A stretch of 56,230 nucleotides of DNA from a virus, in the IMG/VR virus record IMGVR_UViG_3300023443_000297, positions 1 through 56,230 of that record. The stretch is one strand, 5' to 3'. Position 1 is the stretch's first letter. The number at the start of each line of letters is the position of its first letter. The notes under the pieces were generated by a model. It worked only from the letters and a program-made list of their open reading frames with translations. It made no database searches and was not told where the DNA came from. This document shows positions 40,402 through 48,135 of this stretch, in pieces. Both the position numbers and the translations under genes were made by a program.

Positions 40402-41610
40402 CTATTGCATCCTATAAGGGATCTGGCTTGGGGTGCCTTCTAATGCAGCCTCAAGATCAGGAGTGTTAAGAGCTAGATTGCTTACCTCAGCATAAACACC
40501 AGCGACCTGATTGACGTGCTTTTCAGTGTGGGATAGGGATAGGTTGTGAGCACCGCCCATGAAGAGTATGCCTCTCTTAGCACATTCCTGCTGGAAGAAA
40601 TCAAGCTCTGTACTAGTCCAGGGATGGCTGAGAATTACCCTGGCACCATTAGCACCGGACCATACTCCATGCTCTGCCATCCACCATACTCCATTACCGG
40701 CTGCCCTATTGATCTTGGTCTGAAGTAGGGCAGCGATATAGACCAGGTACTTGGGGTCCATGTGGGTTAAAGTAGCTTCACACGCAGCCAGTCCAGTAGT
40801 CTCACCAAAGAAGGTACCGGAGAAGAACACCCCGCCTATGTCCAGTACAGACATGATATCCCTTTTACCTACCAGGGCCGATATACTGAAGCCGTTACCT
40901 ATGGACTTACCAAAGCAGGCTAAGTCTGGTATGATCTCAGGTACTGCCGATCCCATTTTAGACCGGAACCCGGAGAGGACTTCATCGAATATCAATACAG
41001 TACCAGACTTGGTGCACTCCTTACGCAGATCAGTTAGCCAACTGAGTTCATTTAGGGTGACTTCGCCTTTGGGAGCTATCTCCACTATGACAGCAGCATC
41101 CCAGCTAACTGGTATCAGGTCCCCTAGCCATTCGAGTTTCACTGTGTTATAAGAAGTGGGTATTCCCAGAGCCGGAGGGGTTACTGCTACAGACCAGTCA
41201 GCCCAGCCGTGATAACCATGTGAGAGGATACGGTCTCGGTTGGTATAGGCTCTAGCCACTCTCACGGCAGCAGTAGTGACATCGGTTCCTGTCTTACCGA
41301 AGCGTACTTGCTCAGCCCAAGGTATGTGACTGAGTAGAGCCTCAGCAGTTCTAGTTTCACGATAGGAGGACAAGGTGAATAGGGGTCCTTCCCCTATAGC
41401 CTCTATTACTGCCTTATTCACCTCTGTATGATTATACCCTAGTACGCAAGCACCCAGGGCCATACTGAAATCCAGATAGGTCTGCCCTCTGATATCAGTC
41501 AAGTAACATCCAGACGCTAATTCAGCAATGGTCGGCACATCCGGGGACCCAACAAATCTGGATGGGGATTTCGATGCAGTCATAGCACCGCCTGGTATTA
41601 GGTCATTCAC
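40402..41610 (-). CDS. PLP aminotransferase class III, glutamate-1-semialdehyde-aminomutase-like (402 aa)
   Basis: Fold-type I PLP enzyme: GKTGTDVTTAAVRVAR and SHGYHGWADW in the N-terminal half, IFDEVLSGFR, and the Schiff-base Lys in ACFGKSIGNGFS. Close to GSA-aminomutase-like proteins that accompany SpsF/NeuB genes in bacterial surface-sugar loci, where they likely transaminate a sugar or a linker. GTG start with AAGGGG upstream. Exact substrate unknown. Confidence 0.85.
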   Translation of the reverse strand: MNDLIPGGAMTASKSPSRFVGSPDVPTIAELASGCYLTDIRGQTYLDFSMALGACVLGYNHTEVNKAVIEAIGEGPLFTLSSYRETRTAEALLSHIPWAEQVRFGKTGTDVTTAAVRVARAYTNRDRILSHGYHGWADWSVAVTPPALGIPTSYNTVKLEWLGDLIPVSWDAAVIVEIAPKGEVTLNELSWLTDLRKECTKSGTVLIFDEVLSGFRSKMGSAVPEIIPDLACFGKSIGNGFSISALVGKRDIMSVLDIGGVFFSGTFFGETTGLAACEATLTHMDPKYLVYIAALLQTKINRAAGNGVWWMAEHGVWSGANGARVILSHPWTSTELDFFQQECAKRGILFMGGAHNLSLSHTEKHVNQVAGVYAEVSNLALNTPDLEAALEGTPSQIPYRMQ

Positions 41611-41612
41611 AA

Positions 41613-41771
41613 TTACCCCTTGCCGCAGTAATCACACTGAACCGGTGTTCCATCTGATCTCGTAGCGTCTTCACAAATCTTACATACGGGAGGACACTGC
41701 TGCTTGACTGTATAAGGGTGGTCATCTTCTGGCTGATCACACTGGACGCACCTGCCTGTTGTTTCAACCAT
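41613..41771 (-). CDS. Small zinc-ribbon protein (52 aa)
   Basis: CVQCD, CKICED and CDYCGKG give three Cys pairs, a small zinc module. ATG at 41771 has AGG upstream; a GTG at 41795 overlapping the upstream stop by GTGA would add 8 residues. It alternates with sugar enzymes in the cassette. Confidence 0.6.
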   Translation of the reverse strand: MVETTGRCVQCDQPEDDHPYTVKQQCPPVCKICEDATRSDGTPVQCDYCGKG

Positions 41772-41791
41772 TAGACCTGTCTGTCTGAATC

Positions 41792-42742
41792 TCACAGTGC
41801 ATAAATTTGCCTAACGAACTCCAGAGCACGAAACGGATCCGGAACCATCTCAGGCCTATTACCTGTTTCAACCCAGCGGATAAAGGCCTCTGTCTCGGAG
41901 ATGTAGCTCTGGTCTAGGTTCGGGTCCTGATGACCGTGTTCTGTCCAGGTAGCCTCTTCACCGTTGAGTCCCATAGCGGAGTGTTGTCTGAGTCTGGGTA
42001 TGCGAAGATAATCGAATTCTAGAACAGCGTGGGTTGAGGACCCAGGCTGTATTGCAGTAGTGAGGGAGACGTATTCACTGTCTGCCGTGATATCGCTACC
42101 TTCAGTTAACTGGCGATGGCTGACTGGCTCTAGCCCGCCCGTGATTTCCAGAGCAAGGTCTATATCTTGAAGGCAGTCCAGCAGCACTCCACCACCTTGA
42201 GCACGGTACCTGCTATAGGGATCGGTGTTGGCTCTTACCCAGTTGGTGAGGAGATTACCGTACCTGGCATGATAGCTGATGATCTGGCCTAGAGATTTAC
42301 AGTTGGATTGGAATTGGTGGAAGCCTTTGTGCCAGAGCAGGTTATAGCCGACCATTACAGGGGCCTTAGGCTGGTGGTCGTATAAGGAACGGATTACGCC
42401 TACCCCAGCCGGTTCGCAAATAGGTTTTTCAACGAACACAGGTACCTGACTGGCAAGCAGCCCATATACCCAACTAATGTGATCGCTTGGCGGTGTGCAG
42501 ATAAATACCAGATCGTACTTGATAGCACCATCAAGGCTGATCTTCAGCAAGTCACCGTTGACAGGATCAACAGTGGTGCGTTTCCAATTAGGCCTGAGAT
42601 CATGAATGATCTTGGACCGGCGCTGACCCATAGAGCCATTGCCTATGATGAGTACCGACTTAGGGTGTGGACTGACTCCAGCAGTAACAATCGCAGGTCC
42701 TGGTATAGGTTTTGGCGGTCCTGGTCTAGGTTTTGGCATCAC
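41792..42742 (-). CDS. Gfo/Idh/MocA-family sugar oxidoreductase (316 aa)
   Basis: After a Pro-rich N-terminus, LIIGNGSMGQRRSK is the NAD(P)-binding Rossmann loop and FVEKPI contains the family's conserved EKP. C-terminal segments (HAVLEFDYLRIPR) fit the alpha/beta domain. These enzymes oxidise or reduce sugar carbons; members occur beside NeuB, SpsF and aminotransferase genes in surface-sugar loci. Substrate unknown. Confidence 0.85.
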   Translation of the reverse strand: MMPKPRPGPPKPIPGPAIVTAGVSPHPKSVLIIGNGSMGQRRSKIIHDLRPNWKRTTVDPVNGDLLKISLDGAIKYDLVFICTPPSDHISWVYGLLASQVPVFVEKPICEPAGVGVIRSLYDHQPKAPVMVGYNLLWHKGFHQFQSNCKSLGQIISYHARYGNLLTNWVRANTDPYSRYRAQGGGVLLDCLQDIDLALEITGGLEPVSHRQLTEGSDITADSEYVSLTTAIQPGSSTHAVLEFDYLRIPRLRQHSAMGLNGEEATWTEHGHQDPNLDQSYISETEAFIRWVETGNRPEMVPDPFRALEFVRQIYAL

Positions 42743-42743
42743 G

Positions 42744-42980
42744 TCACCTCAGCATAGAAAGCGGTTTAGGTTTTTCGTAGGGTTTGCGAGTATCCGGTGC
42801 GATAGCTAACACACCGCAGAGAGTACACAGAACTGTTATCCCTTTGGTAGCTGTATGACCTCTGGTTAGCCGATGCCAAAAGGTGCAAATGTAATACCTT
42901 CCACAGACAGCGCAGTCCTGCCCCTCAGTGTACTCAACAGAAGACCGCAACCACTTGTGTTGGCAATCACTAGAGGTCAT
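42744..42980 (-). CDS. Small zinc-finger-like protein (78 aa)
   Basis: CAVCG and CTLCG flank a conserved RYYICTFWHRLTRGHTATKG segment, giving a zinc module with a loop of about 25 residues. A truncated relative lies at 38698-38829. Sits between NeuB-type and Gfo/Idh genes and overlaps the NeuB gene's stop by one base. Confidence 0.65.
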   Translation of the reverse strand: MTSSDCQHKWLRSSVEYTEGQDCAVCGRYYICTFWHRLTRGHTATKGITVLCTLCGVLAIAPDTRKPYEKPKPLSMLR

Positions 42981-43840
42981 TATACTTCCACTCCTCCACT
43001 AGCCTCAGTTATTGTATCGACGAATTCCTGTATTTCCTGGGGTTCTAAGCACATCAGGTGTTCAATGCCAGGCTGCTTGCGGTCTAAGGTGATCCCCTTC
43101 TCTATATATCTGGCACCCGCTAAGACAGCCTTTACACAGTCAGTTATGCCGGGAGAATGGGAGGTGAATCCGATGACGTACTCGGGGTAGTCCGCTTTGA
43201 GTTCAGTGATACGGTTTAGGTTTGGGTCTGTAGTAGGGTATCCGGTGGGGGTGTGGACTATGATCGGCAACTCGTCATAATACTCCCTATCAATCGGATC
43301 AAATATATCCAGCGCCATTTTAACAATCTCTAGGGCAGCGTCTAGTTCGTCCTTGCCGCCCCTGGTATCCAGCAGCACCCTGAGACCGGTATTAGCGGCT
43401 GCTGCTATTAGGTCAGTGCGGCCCATATCAGCACCGGCTACCTTAATGCCGCAGCAGTGGAATTGGTGTGAGGGGCTAGGGCCTTGACAGTTGCCTAGGG
43501 TCTTGGCTGTTGCAGGGGTGTCAGGTGTGGAGAACCAAGGTAACCCAACCTCAGAACAGTATTGGTCAATCATAACCCAGTCATGCCAGGCTAACTCCCT
43601 CTCTCTTAGCATGTCCAATATAGGGCGGCGATGCTCTCCATTGAAGTCCCTGTACGTTAGTGATCCAGTGCGGTGGTTGGCTAGGTTGCCAGCCCAGACA
43701 GTTTGGAATTTGATAGCACTCACTCTAAAATCACGGCAACATGCAGCGTCTATCATCTCCATTACCTGTTTGATATTGCCGTTATGAGTAGCACCTGCCT
43801 CTAGAACTATTATCGGGTTATTGTCTGGTAACTGCTGCAT
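42980..43840 (-). CDS. NeuB-type nonulosonate synthase, paralogue A (286 aa)
   Basis: TIM-barrel signature of the NeuB/PseI/SpsE family: EAGATHNGN at the start, KFQT, FSTPD, KVAGADM, VLLDTRGG, then GFTSHSPGITDCVKAVLAGARYIEKGIT. These condense phosphoenolpyruvate with a six-carbon amino sugar. It lacks an SAF (antifreeze-like) C-terminal domain, so it is shorter than bacterial NeuB. Catalytic His/Lys motifs appear present. Second synthase at 44229-45113. Confidence 0.88.
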   Translation of the reverse strand: MQQLPDNNPIIVLEAGATHNGNIKQVMEMIDAACCRDFRVSAIKFQTVWAGNLANHRTGSLTYRDFNGEHRRPILDMLRERELAWHDWVMIDQYCSEVGLPWFSTPDTPATAKTLGNCQGPSPSHQFHCCGIKVAGADMGRTDLIAAAANTGLRVLLDTRGGKDELDAALEIVKMALDIFDPIDREYYDELPIIVHTPTGYPTTDPNLNRITELKADYPEYVIGFTSHSPGITDCVKAVLAGARYIEKGITLDRKQPGIEHLMCLEPQEIQEFVDTITEASGGVEV

Positions 43841-43842
43841 TA

Positions 43843-44229
43843 TTAACCTCCCGTATTCTCTGGCAGTCTTTCAGTCCAGCTGCCATCCCTCCATAGTGTA
43901 ATTGGTGCTCCGTTTATATCGAAGCCGTTTCTAGACAAAAGCCTGTCATCCCACCAAGGCTCCAACCGCTTTGCTAATCCGCCGGAAATCACTTCCCCTT
44001 TGTTGTACCCATACCTAAGCCAGTCGTTGATTGAGTCAAACTCCTCTTCCTCACAGCTGGTACGCACCAGAAATGGAGCTAGATTGATACCGAGAGGAAA
44101 GTAAACTCCACCAGCATCCACAAACCTGTACCATATATACATTACCCCAGTAATCGGAACGCCAGTGTAGGCAGCACGGGCTTGTCTGGACTGTTCTCCC
44201 CAAGTTAGTGAGGGATTTATCTCACACAT
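43843..44229 (-). CDS. Hypothetical protein between the two NeuB-type synthases (128 aa)
   Basis: Unrecognised. Aromatic-rich (MYIWYRFVDAGG, EPWWDDRLLS) with a single Cys, no membrane span. It lies between paralogous synthases and overlaps the second by one base, so a role in the same sugar pathway is possible (for example the missing nucleotide-sugar hydrolase), but nothing in the sequence shows that. Confidence 0.6.
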   Translation of the reverse strand: MCEINPSLTWGEQSRQARAAYTGVPITGVMYIWYRFVDAGGVYFPLGINLAPFLVRTSCEEEEFDSINDWLRYGYNKGEVISGGLAKRLEPWWDDRLLSRNGFDINGAPITLWRDGSWTERLPENTGG

Positions 44230-45113
44230 TAGTGATAATGTCCCCCCGCTAAACGTCCAATGGGAAACTCTACTTCAATAGTATTAGTAATAGGCCAAGA
44301 ACCGGGCTCATCTACAGCCTCTGAGATCTTAACCGTATACTGCTGCATCTCTGCCTCGCTAGGTTGGACTTGCTTAACACCAGTACCCAGGGCTTGCTCT
44401 ACCTCTCGGATCATGGTAACCATCTGTTTGAATTGGCTGGGCTCTATGGCTACTCGATGGTCCGGGCCTAATCTCATCCGATCATCGGTGAAGTGCTTCT
44501 CTATAATCCTAGCACCCAAAGCAACAGCGGCTACAGGACAGGTGATCCCGGGGGTATGATCCGACAGCCCGTACATCCCGTTGTGCTGGTAATTCAGTCT
44601 AGGCATGGCCCTAAGATTGGCTTCTGATATAGGAGCAGGATAAGCTGAGGTACAATGAAGCACAGCCCAGAGCGAGTCCCCCAGTACGTCGATTGACTTA
44701 ACCACCTGATCCTGATTCATCATACCGGTACTAAGTATGGTGGGTTTAGCGGTCTGCCTGACTTGGGATAGGTACTGAAGGTCCTGGGCCTCGAAGCTGG
44801 CTATCTTGTGCGTGCTCACATAAGGATCCACAGTCATAAGTCCCCAGGCATCGTAAGCAGTACACAGGAAATCAATACCCAGGGCGTTAGCATAATCCCT
44901 AAGCACCGGTAGCCAGGAATCGGGCATTTCGTTTGCTTTGTACATGGCCCAGTATTCAGAGGCGTTTCGGCGCTCAACTAGGGAATCAGCCCTGAAGAAT
45001 TGGAATTTGACTGCACTTGCCCCTGCTTCTTTTGCTAGGTAGATCAGGTCCTTAGCTCGGTATAGGATGGAGTCGTGGTTGCTGGCTATTTCGGCGATTA
45101 TGTAGGTTTTCAT
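44229..45113 (-). CDS. NeuB-type nonulosonate synthase, paralogue B (294 aa)
   Basis: Begins MKTYIIAEIASNHDS, then AGASAVKFQFFRADSL, DFLCTAYD, STHKIASFEAQD, ILSTGMMN, and GLSDHTPGITCPVAAVALGARIIEKHFT. This matches NeuB/PseI closely, including the EKHFT motif, and also lacks the SAF domain. Start chosen at 45113 (2 bases after the upstream stop). Divergence from paralogue A suggests different substrates or a heteromer. Confidence 0.9.
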   Translation of the reverse strand: MKTYIIAEIASNHDSILYRAKDLIYLAKEAGASAVKFQFFRADSLVERRNASEYWAMYKANEMPDSWLPVLRDYANALGIDFLCTAYDAWGLMTVDPYVSTHKIASFEAQDLQYLSQVRQTAKPTILSTGMMNQDQVVKSIDVLGDSLWAVLHCTSAYPAPISEANLRAMPRLNYQHNGMYGLSDHTPGITCPVAAVALGARIIEKHFTDDRMRLGPDHRVAIEPSQFKQMVTMIREVEQALGTGVKQVQPSEAEMQQYTVKISEAVDEPGSWPITNTIEVEFPIGRLAGGHYH

Positions 45114-45114
45114 A

Positions 45115-45303
45115 TCAGGTATCGCTATCCTTATCACCGCCAAAGGTTGCTGCAATCCAAGCCAGTGTCAGTTGTAGAGTGTGCTCAGAGTTTATGTCAC
45201 CTTGGTCCATAATAGTCTGGTACATGATAGCAATAGCCTTTCCTATAAGACGGGAAGACTCTTCCATCTGCTCCAATGCTGGTAAATCTAAATTAGGCAT
45301 CAT
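45115..45303 (-). CDS. Hypothetical protein (62 aa)
   Basis: Helical, no Cys. ATG ATG at the start with GGGAG about 9 bases upstream. Its stop is 2 bases before the NeuB B start. Unrecognised. Confidence 0.6.
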   Translation of the reverse strand: MMPNLDLPALEQMEESSRLIGKAIAIMYQTIMDQGDINSEHTLQLTLAWIAATFGGDKDSDT

Positions 45304-45339
45304 TAGTTCTGACTCCCTCTTAATCTGGGGTTAGGCATC

Positions 45340-45561
45340 TCAGGCATTGGGTTTCCCTCTCAATCTTGGGTTGTGCTGGCTACAGTATTTGTTGGCAAAC
45401 TCCCTAGCCTGGGATATGACTCGAAGGAATATAAACCGTTGGAATCCGCAATCAGGGTAAGGGCAGGTGGATAAGATGTACCTACCACCACCAACGCGAC
45501 CTACTTCGCTAGCCTTCTTGATTGTATACTGAGATTCTATAGCCTCAATATCATATATCAA
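45340..45561 (-). CDS. Small zinc-binding protein (73 aa)
   Basis: CPYPDCGFQRF and CSQH form a CxxxxC...CxxH-like site. It overlaps the methyltransferase gene by 11 bases. One of several small Cys proteins alternating with sugar enzymes. Confidence 0.6.
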   Translation of the reverse strand: MIYDIEAIESQYTIKKASEVGRVGGGRYILSTCPYPDCGFQRFIFLRVISQAREFANKYCSQHNPRLRGKPNA

Positions 45562-46333
45562 TTCTCACCTCGCCCGGGCCGAATTGGACATCCATCACAC
45601 CCTGAATCCTAGCACGTTCTGCCTTCATTACCCGAGACAGAGACAGTGATAAGGATCCCGCTATGCTTATGGGTGTTGGAATATCATCAAGGTCAGCTTC
45701 AGTAAGATAGGCCATAAGGTGCCTGGCTGCTTCAGGTGTAGTCATGCCAGAGGATTCCGGTCTCAACATCCGCACTGTATCAGGATGGGAACCTGGTCTG
45801 TGAAGCTGAGCATTACGGATATCATCTACAGAGTAAGGATCTATTGTAACCCAGGCCCCGAATCCATCCACTACTATCATCTTACACCATTGCAGAGATA
45901 GCGATCCTTTTCGTATGTTAATAGCCTTGGGACCAAGATTAGATATGCAAAGGTCTACTCTTGGCCATTTATCTAGGTCATCCGGGTCTAGCCACTGCAC
46001 TTCAATTTCATTTACTCTGAATACCTCAGCGGCAAAGTCCGCTGCCCTAGAGTCTATTTCAGTAGCGAATATTCTAACAGCGCCGAGTAGGGACGCCGCA
46101 ACCGATACTATTCCGGTACCGGCACCTAGGTCGATAATGGACCTCATTTCTGAACCTGATTCGTGTTCCAGATGCAGGGCTTGCAGGGTAGACTTGGTGC
46201 TTTGATGCCATCCACCGCCATGAATACCGGGTGGGATTGGGGGCATGATTATGGGCAGTCTAGACTGGAGATGGTCTGGTATGAGGTGGATTTGATGTAG
46301 ACTGACTATAAGGAACGGGTCGAGATCTATCAT
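45551..46333 (-). CDS. PrmA-like SAM-dependent methyltransferase (260 aa)
   Basis: SAM motif I IIDLGAGTGIVSVAASLLGA (residues about 66-85), acidic loop ATEID and a motif IV-like CISNLGPK. Upstream HQSTKSTLQALHLE resembles the HxTT motif of PrmA, which methylates amino groups. In this cassette it may N-methylate or O-methylate a sugar or its carrier; a protein target is also possible. Confidence 0.8.
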   Translation of the reverse strand: MIDLDPFLIVSLHQIHLIPDHLQSRLPIIMPPIPPGIHGGGWHQSTKSTLQALHLEHESGSEMRSIIDLGAGTGIVSVAASLLGAVRIFATEIDSRAADFAAEVFRVNEIEVQWLDPDDLDKWPRVDLCISNLGPKAINIRKGSLSLQWCKMIVVDGFGAWVTIDPYSVDDIRNAQLHRPGSHPDTVRMLRPESSGMTTPEAARHLMAYLTEADLDDIPTPISIAGSLSLSLSRVMKAERARIQGVMDVQFGPGEVRIDI

Positions 46334-46542
46334 GACGGCCTCTTAATCCCACACTTAATTGATGAGCACTGGCACCTAATTCCCATTACACTCGTTATAC
46401 CACCGGATTCGTTTATAAACTCAGCCCAAGTAGGGAATCTCGGAGACCCACAAACAGAGCACCGACCGTACGAGCATTCACAATCGATATCGGTCAGGTC
46501 CACTATAGGAACGGAGTTGAGACTTTGAGTGCTGTACTGCAT
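46330..46542 (-). CDS. Small zinc-ribbon protein (70 aa)
   Basis: CECSYGRCSVCG and CQCSSIKCG give two clusters of Cys. Overlaps the methyltransferase gene by ATGA. Function unknown. Confidence 0.6.
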   Translation of the reverse strand: MQYSTQSLNSVPIVDLTDIDCECSYGRCSVCGSPRFPTWAEFINESGGITSVMGIRCQCSSIKCGIKRPS

Positions 46543-46545
46543 ACA

Positions 46546-47343
46546 TTAACCCCTAAGGTCTCCTGCCGCTACCCACTGTTGACGCCATTCACTTGACTTA
46601 GCTTCTGGGTTCTCCTCAACGGTTTGTAGCCATTCGTGCATCTTCTCACCTAGCCTCGTGCCCGCTATTTCAATAGGGTGTCCTGGTGCTCTCTCATCGA
46701 TTATCTCTAGTACAGAGCGGCCTTGAAGATTAGGTACATGGAGACCCGGGTTGAATAGGTGTTCAAGAACGAAGTCAGCTGCCTCCTCTACAGTCCACCA
46801 GAATCTTGTCATGTTAGGGTGGGTAACGGGTATTGGGATGTCTTCAAGCACACATTTATCTATTATATCAAGTAGGCTACCCCTGCTACCTAGGACGTTG
46901 CCGTAGCGGACCACACTAAGACCGGCACTTAGGAACAGACGCTCAGCTAGTGCTTTTGTCAGGCCGTAGACGTTGATCGGGTATACTGCCTTATCCGAAC
47001 TGGTGAGCACCGCCGGAGCTGAACAATCGTAGGCAGCATCGGAGACGTTCCGTGATCCTGTTACGTTAGTTTCAATGAATTCGCTGGGGTTCTGCTCACC
47101 GGTATCTACTTGCTTTAGGGCTGCTGCATGGATAACGGCATCCACACTACTAACAGCGGCTAGGACTCTTACAGAGTCTCGGACATCCCCCAACATGAAC
47201 TCAGCATCGGGGAATGCCTGGCGCTGCTGGGATTGCTTGTACTCATCACGGCTGAAGATGACTGGTGTATTACTACCGAGGAGCAGCTTGCTAGTAAGAG
47301 CATGGCCTAGAGTACCGGTGCCGCCTGTTATTAGAACTCTCAT
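46546..47343 (-). CDS. NAD(P)-dependent sugar nucleotide dehydratase/epimerase, PseB/FnlA-like (265 aa)
   Basis: Extended SDR: GGTGTLGHALTSKLL NAD loop, IHAAALKQVDTGEQNP, YGLTKALAE (YxxxK catalytic pair) and VVRYGNVLGSRGS. The AALKQVxxxExNP and TR-x-W patterns are those of inverting UDP-GlcNAc 4,6-dehydratases (PseB, FlaA1, CapE). It would open the pathway to a 4-amino-6-deoxy sugar. It is the first enzyme of the cassette in transcription order. Confidence 0.87.
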   Translation of the reverse strand: MRVLITGGTGTLGHALTSKLLLGSNTPVIFSRDEYKQSQQRQAFPDAEFMLGDVRDSVRVLAAVSSVDAVIHAAALKQVDTGEQNPSEFIETNVTGSRNVSDAAYDCSAPAVLTSSDKAVYPINVYGLTKALAERLFLSAGLSVVRYGNVLGSRGSLLDIIDKCVLEDIPIPVTHPNMTRFWWTVEEAADFVLEHLFNPGLHVPNLQGRSVLEIIDERAPGHPIEIAGTRLGEKMHEWLQTVEENPEAKSSEWRQQWVAAGDLRG

Positions 47344-47348
47344 TCGAC

Positions 47349-47672
47349 CTACCCTAGTTCTAGTTCTGGGTCTGGGTCTGGGGCAGTACCACCAAGCATC
47401 AAAGCCTCCAGCCTATCGAATAACTGAGGAGCATCACAGTCATCGCAGTGTAGAGCACTTCCGAAACCAATATAGTGACCTTCAACAATCACTCTGCCAC
47501 CCTCTTGGTCCTCTACGTAATCGACGTATTGATCCAACTTCGTACGGAACCAGACCACGAATCGGTTACCAAGATGAGCGCACTTGATAATCGAGGTACC
47601 AGGACCAAAATAGTCAGATCGCGGGTGTCTCTCACATTCTGTTTCGTAAGGTTCGTAAGGTTCGTAAGGCAT
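47349..47672 (-). CDS. Hypothetical protein with PYE repeats (107 aa)
   Basis: ATG at 47672 with AAGG 5 bases upstream, preceded by a membrane peptide gene that overlaps by one base. Starts with PYEPYEPYE encoded by three exact 9-base repeats. CDDC near residue 80 may bind metal. Acidic Pro-rich end. Unrecognised. Confidence 0.6.
   Translation of the reverse strand: MPYEPYEPYETECERHPRSDYFGPGTSIIKCAHLGNRFVVWFRTKLDQYVDYVEDQEGGRVIVEGHYIGFGSALHCDDCDAPQLFDRLEALMLGGTAPDPDPELELG
47643..47669. repeat. 9-bp tandem repeat (ttcgtaagg, 3 exact copies)
   Basis: Three perfect 9-base units at the start of the gene at 47349-47672, encoding PYE tripeptides. Confidence 0.95.
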
Positions 47673-47821
47673 TACCACCTTAGACTAAGCAAAGGCTCAA
47701 AGGACATGACCCAGCAATACAGTGCATTTAGCGGAGTAAACAGGGCCAACCCGATCCCTACACCGATTACTAGAACTACTTTTTGCTTAGTTACGATCCT
47801 TGTTGTTTTAGCATTCAGCAT
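47672..47821 (-). CDS. Single-span membrane peptide (49 aa)
   Basis: ATG at 47821 inside the end of the lipoprotein gene, TAA at 47672. A basic N-terminus (MLNAKTTRIVTKQK) precedes a hydrophobic helix (VVLVIGVGIGLALFTPLNAL). Coupled at both ends. Beside a lipoprotein this could be an inner-membrane partner, as in spanin pairs, but it is short for that. Confidence 0.65.
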   Translation of the reverse strand: MLNAKTTRIVTKQKVVLVIGVGIGLALFTPLNALYCWVMSFEPLLSLRW

Positions 47822-48135
47822 TTTATCTCGTCCATCCTCTTTATGGTGTACTCAGCATATGAGAGGGATTTGCTACGAGAGCCGCTGCCGGGGGGAAACC
47901 TTTCAGCGTGATCCATAGCTGTATTGAATTCCTGCTGAAGTACAGAGCAGTCGGTTAGGGTGTCAATGCGGACATAGACAGCTGGATGGCCCACCTGCTC
48001 ATTAGCACTACCAGCACAGGCTACTGCTAAAAAAACGAATGCCAATGCAATCACACTTATACAGAGGGTAACCCATTCGGCGTAACACCTGTCACTGGTA
48101 GCTGTAATTTTAGGGTTTATGTTGTTCGATTTCAT
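47815..48135 (-). CDS. Predicted lipoprotein (106 aa)
   Basis: A hydrophobic segment (about 23-39) ends in LAVAC with Cys40 as the probable lipidated residue, then a Tyr/Asp-containing domain (VYVRIDTLTDCSVLQQEFNT) of a type often seen in phage genomes. It would be anchored on the outer face of the cytoplasmic membrane or carried to the outer membrane. Possible roles are superinfection exclusion or an outer spanin. It overlaps the terminase gene's end by ATGA. Confidence 0.7.
   Translation of the reverse strand: MKSNNINPKITATSDRCYAEWVTLCISVIALAFVFLAVACAGSANEQVGHPAVYVRIDTLTDCSVLQQEFNTAMDHAERFPPGSGSRSKSLSYAEYTIKRMDEIKC

Noticed and set aside
47075-47587. Long plus-strand open frame opposite the dehydratase gene
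   Set aside because: It is a shadow of the clear minus-strand SDR gene and neighbour; no ribosome site or recognisable protein. The same applies to plus-strand frames at 23998-24501, 17523-17981, 22369-22779 and 40751-41152.
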